From the NCBI RefSeq assembly GCF_900177295.1, contig NZ_FWZX01000022.1, forward strand, positions 1 to 64,000: a DNA stretch of 64,000 nucleotides, in the 5' to 3' direction. Every line of letters starts with the position of its first letter. Positions within the stretch are counted from its first letter, which is position 1. Position numbers and translations under genes: made by a program. The DNA is from Tistlia consotensis USBA 355 (GTDB lineage Bacteria > Pseudomonadota > Alphaproteobacteria > Kiloniellales > DSM-21159). Of the stretch, positions 49,526-57,451 are shown piece by piece. Under the pieces are notes generated by a model. That model saw only the letters and a list, made by a program, of their open reading frames with translations, did no database searches and had not been told where the DNA came from.

Positions 49526-51927
49526 CTTTCCTCACCCGTGCTCTGGTTGTCCTGTCTCTGCTGTGCCCGCTCGATCAGCCGGAACAGCCGCTCCGGCGTC
49601 GCCGGCAGCTCGTCGATGCCGATGCCGAGCGGCGCCAGCGCGTCCGAGAGCGCGTTGGCGATCGCCGCCGGCGCGCCGATCGTGCCGCCCTCGCCCATGC
49701 CGCGGAAGCCGCCCAGCGTCGCCGGCAGCTCGCCCTCGACGTGCAGCACCGTCATGGGCGGCACCTCGGGCGCCGAGGGGATCAGGTAGTCGACCAGGCT
49801 GGCGGTCAGGTTCTGGCCGTCGGCGTCGTAGACGACCTCCTCGTAGAGCGCCGCGCCGACGCCCTGGGCGACGCCGCCGTGGACCTGGCCGTCGACGATC
49901 ATCGGGTTGATGATCCGCCCGCAGTCCTCGGCGACCAGGTAGGCGCCGAGCGTGACCCGGTAGGTCTCGGGATCGATCTCCAGCGTGGCGACGTGGGTCG
50001 CCGAGCTGGTCGTGCCGTAGTAGGGATCGTAGAGCCGCGTCGCCTCCAGCTCCTCGCGCTTGTCGTGCGGGATCCGGCCGATCTCCGAATAGACCGCGCG
50101 GGCGATCTCGCGGAAGCTCATCGAGCGGTCGGTGCCGGCAACGGTGACCCGGCCGTCGCGCGCCTCCAGGTCGGCCTCGGCCGCCTCCAGGAGGTGCCCG
50201 GCGGCGCGCAGCAGCTTCTCCCTGACGACCCGCGACGCCAGGATCGCGGCGCCCCCGGCCAGGACCGCGCCGCGGCTCGCGTAGGTGCCGGTCGCGTTGG
50301 GCACGGCGTCGCTGTCGCCCTGGACGATGCGGATGTCCTCGAGGCGCGCGCCGAGCTCGTCGGCGACGACCTGGGCCAGCGTCGTCTCCAGGCCCTGGCC
50401 GTGGGAGGCGATGCCGACCGCCGCCGTGATGCCGCCGGTCGAGTCGATGCGGACCACCGCGGTCTCGGTACCGGTGTTGATCGGCATGCCGGGGGCGACC
50501 GAGATCTTCGAGCCGATGCCGGTCAGCTCGGCATAGGAGGCGAGGCCGATGCCGAACCAGCGGCCCTCCGCGCGGGCCTGCCGCTGCTTCTCGCGCAGCG
50601 CCGGGTAGCCGGCGCGCGCGCAGGCAGCCTCCAGGCATTCGGTGAAGCCGGAGCGGTCCCAGACGATCCCGGAGCCGATCTTGTAGGGGAAGTCCTCCGG
50701 TCGCACGAAGTTGCGCAGGCGGATCTCCTTCGGGTCGAGCCCGAGCTTCCGCGCCGCCAGGTCCATCAGGCGCTCGGTCGCGAAGACCGCCGCCGGCCGG
50801 CCGACGCCGCGATAGGGCCCGGTCGGTGCCTTGGAGGTCGCGACCGCGCGGACGTGGGCCTCGTAATGCTCGATGCGGTAGGGCCCGGGCAGGAAGCCGA
50901 CGACCTGGACCGGCTCCAGCCCGGCGGTCCAGGGATAGATCGAGTAGGCCCCGGTGTCGCCCAGCACCTCGGCCCGCAGCGCCAGGACCCGGCCCTCGGC
51001 GTCGAGCGCCATCTCGGCCTCGACGATCTCGTCGAAGGCCTGGCTGGTCGCGGTCAGGTCCTCCAGCCGGTCGCTCGTCCACTTGATCGGCCGGCCGAGC
51101 CGGCGCGCCAGCAGCGAGACCAGGATCTCCTCGGGATAGAGCGAGCCCTTGCCGCCGAAGCTGCCGCCGACGTCGGGGGCCACGACCCGCAGCCGGTGGC
51201 CCGGCAGGTCGAGCGCCTCCGACAGCGCGTCGCGGACGATGCCCGGAATGCCGCTGGCGCTGTGCAGGGTCAGCGCGCCGCGGCCGGCGTCCCACTCGGC
51301 GAGGCAGGCCCGGTTCTCGATCGCCCCCGGGCTCTTGCGGCGGAAGCGGAAGCTGCCGCCGACCCGGTGGGCCGCGGCGGCGAAGGCGGCCTCCGGCTCG
51401 CCGCGCCTGAAGCGGCGCTCGACCAGCACGTTCGTGCCGATCTCCTCGTGCAGCAGCGGCGCGTCCCCGGCAGCCGCCGCCTCGGGATCGATCACCGTGC
51501 CGAGCGGCTCGAAGTCGATGTCGACCAGCTCCAGCGCGTCCTCGGCGAGGTAGCGGCTCTCGGCGGCCACGGCGACGACCGGCTCGCCGACGAAGCGCAC
51601 CTTGCCCTCGGCGAGCGGTCGCAGCGGCGTGCCGTGGTAGCTGGCCATGCGCGAGGCGGCGACCAGCGGCTTCGCCAGGCCCTCGAGGTCGGCGGCCGCG
51701 ACCACGGCGACGACGCCCGGCGCGCCCCGCGCCGCCTCCAGGTCCAGCCCGCGGATCCGGGCGTGGGACATGTCGCTGCGCCGGAAGGCGACGTGCAGCA
51801 GGCGCGGCGGCGCCAGGTCGTCGACGTAGCGGCCCTGGCCGGCCAGCAGACGCGGGTCCTCGGTGCGCCGGACCCGCGCGCCGACGCTCTTCGGCCGCGC
51901 CGCCAGGGTCTCGACGGGCTCAGTCAT
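49522..51927 (-). CDS. Xanthine dehydrogenase-family molybdopterin-binding large subunit (CoxL-like)
   Basis: Catalytic Mo subunit of a hydroxylase that adds water-derived oxygen to an aromatic or heteroaromatic carbon or an aldehyde. 801 residues. A first Ald_Xan_dh_C domain is at about 15-135 (RTEDPRLLAGQGRYVDD). Molybdopterin-binding parts include VAPDVGGSFGGKGSLYPEE (about 260), the active-site loop TGPYRGVGRPAAVFATE (about 370) and the catalytic Glu region GFRGMGEGGTIGAP near 755. The loop lacks the CSFR of true CO dehydrogenase (here YRGVGR), so CO is not the substrate. The matching Fe-S and FAD subunits are upstream. XdhC/CoxD-type maturation genes are not in the window. Confidence 0.92.
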   Translation of the reverse strand: MTEPVETLAARPKSVGARVRRTEDPRLLAGQGRYVDDLAPPRLLHVAFRRSDMSHARIRGLDLEAARGAPGVVAVVAAADLEGLAKPLVAASRMASYHGTPLRPLAEGKVRFVGEPVVAVAAESRYLAEDALELVDIDFEPLGTVIDPEAAAAGDAPLLHEEIGTNVLVERRFRRGEPEAAFAAAAHRVGGSFRFRRKSPGAIENRACLAEWDAGRGALTLHSASGIPGIVRDALSEALDLPGHRLRVVAPDVGGSFGGKGSLYPEEILVSLLARRLGRPIKWTSDRLEDLTATSQAFDEIVEAEMALDAEGRVLALRAEVLGDTGAYSIYPWTAGLEPVQVVGFLPGPYRIEHYEAHVRAVATSKAPTGPYRGVGRPAAVFATERLMDLAARKLGLDPKEIRLRNFVRPEDFPYKIGSGIVWDRSGFTECLEAACARAGYPALREKQRQARAEGRWFGIGLASYAELTGIGSKISVAPGMPINTGTETAVVRIDSTGGITAAVGIASHGQGLETTLAQVVADELGARLEDIRIVQGDSDAVPNATGTYASRGAVLAGGAAILASRVVREKLLRAAGHLLEAAEADLEARDGRVTVAGTDRSMSFREIARAVYSEIGRIPHDKREELEATRLYDPYYGTTSSATHVATLEIDPETYRVTLGAYLVAEDCGRIINPMIVDGQVHGGVAQGVGAALYEEVVYDADGQNLTASLVDYLIPSAPEVPPMTVLHVEGELPATLGGFRGMGEGGTIGAPAAIANALSDALAPLGIGIDELPATPERLFRLIERAQQRQDNQSTGEER

Positions 51928-52681
51928 AGGCCTCTGGTCCCTTGCGCAAGCTCCGCCACTGCGCCTCGTCGTGGCCGCAGAGCACCGTGGCGCCGCCGGC
52001 CTCGAGGCGCCGGATCTCGTCGAAGGTCCTGGCCAGCTGGTCGGCGCTCCAGGTGTTCTTGGGGATGATCTCCCGGTCGAGATTCTCGCGGAACGGCACG
52101 GCGTCGGAGGCGAGCAGGAAGGTGCCGCTGCGCTCCAGCGTCGCCAGGGCGCCGATCAGGCCCGCCGTGTGGCCGGGCAGCGGCAGCAGCACCAGGCGAC
52201 CGTCACCGAACAGGTCGCGCTGCCCGGCGATCGCCTCCAAGGGCATCGGCTGGTCCCAGTCCTGCGGGAAGTAGCCGGCGGCCGCGGCCTCCGGCGCGCG
52301 CGCGGCCGCCAGCTCCTTCTCGTGGACCACGACCGTCGCCTTGCGGAAGTAGCCGTTGCAGCCGCAGTGGTCCGGGTGGAAGTGCGAGTTGACCACGACG
52401 TCGATGTCGTCGGGCGACAGGCCGAGCGATGCCAGGCCGGCCGGCAGGGTGTCCGTCTCGTCCATCAGCGGCACCATGGCGCGGGCCAGCTTGCCCCAGC
52501 GCGCCTCGGGGTCGCTGCAGACGGAAGGGTGGCAGCCGGTGTCGAACAGCACGTTGCCCTGGGCGTGGCGCAGCAGCAGGCAGGAGACCGGCAGCTCGAC
52601 CGTTTCCTCCCGGTCGGCCGCCGGGAAGTAGATGAACTTCTTCATGCGCAGCCGGCCGCCGGACAGCACGTGCATCTTCAT
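51920..52681 (-). CDS. Metallo-beta-lactamase-fold hydrolase (AHL lactonase-like)
   Basis: 253 residues from ATG 52681, which overlaps the 2Fe-2S subunit stop by 4 bp; the open frame upstream is a shadow of that gene. Metal motif NSHFHPDHCG (about 103-112), later His in LPLPGHTAGL (about 175), Asp in LLASDAVPF (about 197) and terminal His in LCGHDEAQW. The N-terminus (GCHPSVCSDPEARWG) matches the AttM/AiiB/lactonase branch. Inside a Mo-hydroxylase operon it more likely opens a lactone, lactam-like ring or thioester intermediate than a quorum signal (inference). Confidence 0.88.
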   Translation of the reverse strand: MKMHVLSGGRLRMKKFIYFPAADREETVELPVSCLLLRHAQGNVLFDTGCHPSVCSDPEARWGKLARAMVPLMDETDTLPAGLASLGLSPDDIDVVVNSHFHPDHCGCNGYFRKATVVVHEKELAAARAPEAAAAGYFPQDWDQPMPLEAIAGQRDLFGDGRLVLLPLPGHTAGLIGALATLERSGTFLLASDAVPFRENLDREIIPKNTWSADQLARTFDEIRRLEAGGATVLCGHDEAQWRSLRKGPEAYD

Positions 52682-53163
52682 GACGAGGGCTCCCTCCTGC
52701 GCTGCGCGGCGGCGCGAACCGCCGCGACGATGTGCTCGTAGCCGGTGCAGCGGCAGAGGTTGCCGGACAGGCCCTCGCGGATCTCGGCGTCGCTGGCCAG
52801 CGGATACTTCTCGATCAGGTCGAGCGCGGTCATCAGCATGCCCGGCGTGCAGAAGCCGCACTGCAGGCCGTGGTGCTCGCGGAAGGCCTCCTGCAGCGGG
52901 CTCAGCGCCTCGGCCGGGCCCAGGCCCTCGACCGTGACGATCCGGCAGCCCTCGGCCTGCACCGCGAACATCAGGCAGGCGCGCGCCGTGCTGCCGTCGA
53001 CCCGGACCGTGCAAGCGCCGCAGACGCCGTGCTCGCAGCCGACATGGGTGCCGGTCAGGCCCAGGACCTGGCGCAGGAAATCGCTGAGCAGCAGGCGCGG
53101 CTCGACGGCCTCCTCGACCGGGCTGCCGTTGACCGTCATGCGGACCAGGCGCTTGCCGCTCAT
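52678..53163 (-). CDS. 2Fe-2S small subunit of molybdenum hydroxylase (CoxS-like)
   Basis: 161 residues carrying two [2Fe-2S] clusters that pass electrons from the Mo centre to FAD. Plant-type cluster: GCEHGVCGACTVRVDG with a further Cys in ARACLMFAVQ (about 43-65). Second cluster: CGFCTPGMLMTALDLIEKYP (about 102-121) and GNLCRCTGYEHIVAAV (about 134-149). All eight Cys are present. Translationally coupled to the FAD subunit upstream and the MBL hydrolase downstream. Confidence 0.95.
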   Translation of the reverse strand: MSGKRLVRMTVNGSPVEEAVEPRLLLSDFLRQVLGLTGTHVGCEHGVCGACTVRVDGSTARACLMFAVQAEGCRIVTVEGLGPAEALSPLQEAFREHHGLQCGFCTPGMLMTALDLIEKYPLASDAEIREGLSGNLCRCTGYEHIVAAVRAAAQRRREPSS

Positions 53164-54035
53164 GCCCGGCCTCCCGCGGCCTGCGCCGCCGCCTTCTCCA
53201 GGGTGCGCCGGACCAGCACGCCGGCGAGGTGCCGGCGGTAGTCGGCCGAGGCGTGGAGGTCGGTGTTGGGCTGGACCCGGCGGCGCACCGCCTCGGCGGC
53301 GGCCGCGAACAGCTCGGCCCCCGGCGCCTCGCCGTCGAGCAGCGCCTCGGCCGCCCCGGCGCGCAGCGGCGTCTCGTCGACGCCGGTCAGCGCGACGTGC
53401 GGCTCGGCGATCCGGCCGTCCTGCAGGCGCAGCGTCACCGCGGCGGCAGCCAGGGCGAAGTCGCCGCTGCGCCGCGCGACCTCCTCGAAGGCCCAGCCGG
53501 AGCCGGCGGCCGGCCGCGCGAAGGCGACCTCGATCAGCAGCTCGTCCTCGGCCAGGCCGGTCGCCAGGGGACCCAGGAAGAAGTCGCGCGCCGCGATGCG
53601 CCGGCCGCCCGAGGGCGAGGCCGTCGCGATCTCGGCGTCGAGCAGCAGCGCCATCATCGGCAGCTCGGCCGCCGGGTCGGCGTGGCTCAGGCTGCCGCCC
53701 AGGGTGCCGCGGTTGCGGATCGCGAGATGCGCGACCTCGGCCATGGCGGCGCTCAGCACCGGCAGATGCTCCCTCAGCTCCGGCGCGGTCTCCTGGCGGT
53801 GGTGCCGGGTCAGGGCGCCGACCCGGATGCGCGCCGGCTCGACCGCGATGAAGTCGAGTCCGGGGATGCGGTTGATGTCGACCAGCAGCGCCGGCTGCAG
53901 CAGGCGGAAGTTCAGCATCGGCACCAGGCTCTGGCCGCCGGCGACGATCTTCGCCTCGCCGCCGGCCCGGGCCAGCGCCTCGAGCGCCGCCTCGACGGAC
54001 TCGACCGCCAGGTAGTCGAAGGCCGCCGGCTTCAC
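53160..54035 (-). CDS. FAD-binding medium subunit of molybdenum hydroxylase (CoxM-like)
   Basis: 291 residues from GTG 54035 with a GAGAGG site. FAD-binding motifs: IVAGGQSLVPMLNFRLLQP (about 29-47) and HLAIRNRGTLGGSLSHADPA (about 103-122), followed by the CO_deh_flav_C domain from about 170. It accepts electrons from the 2Fe-2S subunit and passes them on to an acceptor. First gene of the operon coxM-coxS-MBL-coxL-SDR-ligase, in which the first five genes overlap by 4-8 bp. Confidence 0.94.
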   Translation of the reverse strand: MKPAAFDYLAVESVEAALEALARAGGEAKIVAGGQSLVPMLNFRLLQPALLVDINRIPGLDFIAVEPARIRVGALTRHHRQETAPELREHLPVLSAAMAEVAHLAIRNRGTLGGSLSHADPAAELPMMALLLDAEIATASPSGGRRIAARDFFLGPLATGLAEDELLIEVAFARPAAGSGWAFEEVARRSGDFALAAAAVTLRLQDGRIAEPHVALTGVDETPLRAGAAEALLDGEAPGAELFAAAAEAVRRRVQPNTDLHASADYRRHLAGVLVRRTLEKAAAQAAGGRA

Positions 54036-54206
54036 GACCCGCCTCTCACCGGCCCCCGGGCCGCCGCCAAGGGCCGCCGACTGGTCTGGATGACGGTTCC
54101 GCTCATGACTCCCTGGCGCAGCGAGCGGCTCGTGGCGGCCGCCTTCGTGACTTTCATTACAAGACTATCTGGCCGGCAGGCTGTCAAGGCGCCGGAGCCG
54201 CCTGCG
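54036..54206. promoter_or_regulatory. Promoter region of the molybdenum hydroxylase operon
   Basis: 171 bp between the operon start and the upstream double HxlR gene. The only AT-rich part is at about 54145-54172 (GTGACTTTCATTACAAGACT), a likely promoter and HxlR operator site. No firm -10/-35 assigned. Confidence 0.4.
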
Positions 54207-55247
54207 CTACTTCAGCGCCAGCGCCGCCTCGGCCGGGTAGTTCATCCGGTAGGCCATGGCCCGCGGCTCGATCGGCTCATGGCAGCGGTCGCAGACCATG
54301 ACCGGGGTGAAGTCCCGGCCGCAGTCGCGGTGGGTCAGGACCAGGGGCGGCTCGCCGCCGGACAGCCAGCGGTCGCCCCAGACCATCATCATGATCATCG
54401 AGCCGTAGAGGTCCTTGCCCTTGGCGCTGAAGCGGTACTCGAAGCGCTCGGGCAGGTCCTGGTACTTGCGGCGTTCCAGGATGCCCTCGGCGACCAGGCG
54501 CGCCAGGCGGTCGGCCAGGATGTTGGAGGCGATGTTGAGCCGGGCCTGCAGCTCGTCGAAGCGGCGCGCGCCGAAGAAGGCCTGGCGGATCACCAGGAAG
54601 CTCCAGCGGTCGCCGATGATCTGCAGCGTGCGCGCGACCGAGCAGGGCCGGCCGCGCTCGAACTGCGAGGGATCCGAGGCGCGCCGCGAGCGCTTCAACG
54701 GCTCCAGCGGCGCGCTGCCGGCGCCGGGCCCGTCGCGGTAGGTCACGCGGGTCGCCTCGACCGCGCCGCCGCAGGCCGAGCAGGCGACGAAGGGATGGCA
54801 CTCGAGGGCATGGCCCTCGCCCCCGCAATCCTTGTGGATCAGGGTCAGCGGCGGCCCGGCGCCATCGGCCAGCCAGCGGTCGCCGAAGCTGAGCAGCGCG
54901 ATGAAGCTGGCATAGAGGTCGAGGCCGACCCGGGTCAGTCGGTACTCGTGGCGGCTCGAGGTCTCCGACTGGCGGACCTGGCGCAGGATGCCCTGGCGGG
55001 TCAGCTTCTTCAGGCGCTCGGCCAGGGTGCCGCGCGGCAGGCCGAGCCGGACCCGGAAGGTCTCGAAGCGGCGCGCGCCGAAGAAGGCCTCGCGGATCAC
55101 CAGGAAGGTCCAGGCGTCCGACAGGATGGCGACGGTGCGGGCGACCGAGCAGTTGCGCTCGCGCGGCCTGGCGCCGGCCGCCGCCCGGGTGCGCTTGGCG
55201 GCCGGGGGCCGGGTGCCCTCGGCGCGGATCGCGGCGACCTTGCTCAA
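54207..55247 (-). CDS. Double HxlR-type regulator with two zinc-ribbon-like ends
   Basis: About 346 residues with two HxlR winged-helix domains, at about 40-135 (ARTVAILSDAWTFLVIREAF; RLGLPRGTLAERLKKL) and about 200-290 (ARTLQIIGDRWSFLVIRQAF; RLNIASNILADRLARL). Each is followed by a Cys/His segment: HKDCGGEGHALECHPFVACS with a further CGG, and HRDCGRDFTPVMVCDRCHE. These look like small metal ribbons and are absent from the other double HxlR protein. The start is uncertain: TTG 55247 is used because ATGs near 55334 are in another frame. Its 3' end faces the molybdenum hydroxylase operon, so control of that operon is likely (inference). Confidence 0.82.
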   Translation of the reverse strand: MSKVAAIRAEGTRPPAAKRTRAAAGARPRERNCSVARTVAILSDAWTFLVIREAFFGARRFETFRVRLGLPRGTLAERLKKLTRQGILRQVRQSETSSRHEYRLTRVGLDLYASFIALLSFGDRWLADGAGPPLTLIHKDCGGEGHALECHPFVACSACGGAVEATRVTYRDGPGAGSAPLEPLKRSRRASDPSQFERGRPCSVARTLQIIGDRWSFLVIRQAFFGARRFDELQARLNIASNILADRLARLVAEGILERRKYQDLPERFEYRFSAKGKDLYGSMIMMMVWGDRWLSGGEPPLVLTHRDCGRDFTPVMVCDRCHEPIEPRAMAYRMNYPAEAALALK

Positions 55248-55621
55248 AGGCCGGCCTGCGGGACGTCGGTCGGTGCTGCGCCGCCGGCCGGGGCGCGGCC
55301 CGAAGCGGGCGGGAAGGCGGCGGAACCTGTCATGACGCCCATTTAAGAAGGCCGCCTGCGCCGCGGCAAGTCGTTCGAGTGCCGACGGCACCCTGCCGCG
55401 GCACGGCCGCCACCCGGCCGACGCGACCCGCTTTCGCCAAAGTCGGTCCCCAGCATCGTCGGCCGGGCGCGCCTTCCGACCCGGCTTTCCGGTCGGCGAC
55501 AAGCGTCGTTGCGGCATGGCTCGCCGTCGCGCTGCCCGTCGAATCGCAGCTGCCGGGCGCGTGGCCGCCTGGACTATAGTGCGGGCCCCAGGGTGCCAGA
55601 AGCAGAGGATCGGTCGCGTCC
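55248..55621. other. 374-bp intergenic stretch upstream of the ABC gene
   Basis: No gene supported on either strand. A TATAGT at 55575-55580 could be the -10 element of the ABC/glucosidase operon, but no good -35 matches it. The divergent HxlR promoter should also lie here, perhaps in the CATTTAAGAAGG block near 55340. Confidence 0.35.
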
Positions 55622-57451
55622 ATGGCCTCGGTCGCAGAGCCACGCGGAACGGCCCGCGCGAAAGCCGGCGGCGGCCGGCGTCAGGGCAAGGGGCCTGGAG
55701 GCGGACAGCCCGGCCGCGGCGATCTGAGGCGCCATGTCGAGGCCTTCCTGCGGGCGGTGCACCGCTTTCCGCGCCGACGCCGCATCTATCTGCTGACCGC
55801 GGCGATCGTCGCGGTGCTCTGCGCCACTGCCTACGGCCAGATCCGGCTGAACGCCTGGCAGGGCGACTTCTACGACGCCCTGGCCAAGCACCATCTGACC
55901 GCCTTCGTCCACCAGCTGCTGGTCTTCGTCGCGATCGTCGCCGGCCTGCTCACGCTCGGCGTCTCGCAGACCTGGCTGCAGGAGACGATGAAGATCGACC
56001 TGCGCGACGCGGTCAGCCGCGACCTGCTGAACCAGTGGCTGCAGCCGCGCCGCGCCTACCAGCTCGCCTGGGCCGGCGACATCGGCGATAACCCGGACCA
56101 GCGCATCCACGAGGACAGCCGGCACCTGACCGAGCTCTGCTCCGACCTCGGCGTCGGGCTGCTGCAGGCTTCCCTGCTGCTGGTCAGCTTCGTCGGCGTG
56201 CTCTGGGTGCTGTCCGAGCGGGTCGTGCTGCAGTTCGACGGCCAGCGCTTCAACGTGCCCGGCTACATGGTCTGGTGCGCCCTCGCCTACGCCCTCGCCG
56301 GCTCCTGGGCGACCTGGCGGGTCGGCCGGCCGCTGATCCCGCTCAACGCCGAGCGCTACGCCCGCGAGGCCGACTTCCGCTTCGCCCTGGTGCACCTCAA
56401 CGAGGCGGCCGAGGCGGTCGGGCTCTACAGCGGCGAGCACGAGGCGCGGCGCGACCTCGGCCATGCGCTGGAGGAGACCCTGAAGGTGATGCGCCGCCTG
56501 GCCCGCGGCCTCGCCAACCTGACCTGGGTGACCGCCGGCTACGGCTGGCTCGGCCTGGTCGTGCCGATCGCCGTCGCCTCGCCGGGCTACTTCAACGGCA
56601 GCCTGAGCTTCGGCGACCTGATGATGGTCACCGGCGCCTTCCTGCAGGTCCAGCAGTCGCTGCGCTGGTTCGTCGACAACTTCTCGCGCATCGCCGACTG
56701 GCGCGCGACCCTGCTGCGCGTCATGACCCTGCGCCTCACCCTGCCCGAGCTGGAGACGCTCGGCGGCAGCGCCAGCCGCATCACCTTCGGCCGCCACCCG
56801 AGGGGCCATCTCGCGCTCGATTCCCTGCGCATCCAGCTGCCGGACAAGCGGGTCAGCCTGACCGAGGGCGACCTGGAGATGAAGCCCGGCGAGCGCGTCG
56901 TCATCACCGGCGGCGCCGGCGCCGGCAAGTCGATGCTGTTCCGCGCGATCGCCGGCCTCTGGCCCTGGGGCAGCGGCCAGGTGCTGCTGCCGCCGCCCGA
57001 GGAGCTGCTGTTCCTGCCGCAGCGCCCCTACCTGCCGATCGGCACGCTGCGCCGGGCCCTGGCCTATCCGGCTCCGGCCGAGGTCTTCGCCGAGGCCGAG
57101 TTCGAGCGCGTCCTGCAGCGGGTCGGCCTCGGCCGCCTGCACAGCCACCTCGACGAGGAGCGGCGCTGGGACAAGCAGCTGGCGCTGGACGAGCAGCAGA
57201 CCCTGGCCTTCGCGCGCCTGCTGCTGCACCGGCCGGCCTGGGTCGTGATGGACGATCCGCTGAACGCCCTGGAGCTGGCGCGGCGCAGCGAGCTCTGCGG
57301 CATCTTCGACCAGGAGCTCGCCGGCACCGCGGTGCTGGCGGTCGGCCGCACGACGGCGGCGGCACCTTTCTTCGGCCGGGCCGTTCCCGTCATCGAGGAA
57401 CCGGACGGCGTCGACTTCCGACTGCCGCAACTCGGGAGCAACAGTCCATGA
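55622..57451 (+). CDS. SbmA/BacA/YddA-like ABC transporter (fused permease-ATPase) with degenerate ATPase motifs
   Basis: 609 residues from ATG 55622. An Arg/Gly-rich start is followed by an ABC_membrane_2 (SbmA/BacA-like) region with about six helices (about 55-345; GQIRLNAWQGDFYDALAKHH is the family signature). The nucleotide-binding domain is at about 390-600. Walker A is normal (GGAGAGKSM, about 430). The signature reads LALDEQQ instead of LSxGEQQ, the Walker B end is VVMDDP rather than LDE, and the switch His is Arg (AVGRTT). ATPase activity is therefore doubtful. Its stop overlaps the next gene (ATGA). Family members move peptides or fatty acyl-CoA; a glucan link is only suggested by neighbours. 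Confidence 0.88.
   Translation: MASVAEPRGTARAKAGGGRRQGKGPGGGQPGRGDLRRHVEAFLRAVHRFPRRRRIYLLTAAIVAVLCATAYGQIRLNAWQGDFYDALAKHHLTAFVHQLLVFVAIVAGLLTLGVSQTWLQETMKIDLRDAVSRDLLNQWLQPRRAYQLAWAGDIGDNPDQRIHEDSRHLTELCSDLGVGLLQASLLLVSFVGVLWVLSERVVLQFDGQRFNVPGYMVWCALAYALAGSWATWRVGRPLIPLNAERYAREADFRFALVHLNEAAEAVGLYSGEHEARRDLGHALEETLKVMRRLARGLANLTWVTAGYGWLGLVVPIAVASPGYFNGSLSFGDLMMVTGAFLQVQQSLRWFVDNFSRIADWRATLLRVMTLRLTLPELETLGGSASRITFGRHPRGHLALDSLRIQLPDKRVSLTEGDLEMKPGERVVITGGAGAGKSMLFRAIAGLWPWGSGQVLLPPPEELLFLPQRPYLPIGTLRRALAYPAPAEVFAEAEFERVLQRVGLGRLHSHLDEERRWDKQLALDEQQTLAFARLLLHRPAWVVMDDPLNALELARRSELCGIFDQELAGTAVLAVGRTTAAAPFFGRAVPVIEEPDGVDFRLPQLGSNSP

Noticed and set aside
51920-52681. Quorum-quenching AHL lactonase as the role of the MBL gene
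   Set aside because: The fold branch fits, but its place inside a catabolic Mo-hydroxylase operon argues for a pathway hydrolase.
49522-54035. Aerobic carbon monoxide dehydrogenase (CoxMSL)
   Set aside because: The large-subunit loop reads YRGVGR and lacks the CSFR sequence with the Cu-binding Cys.
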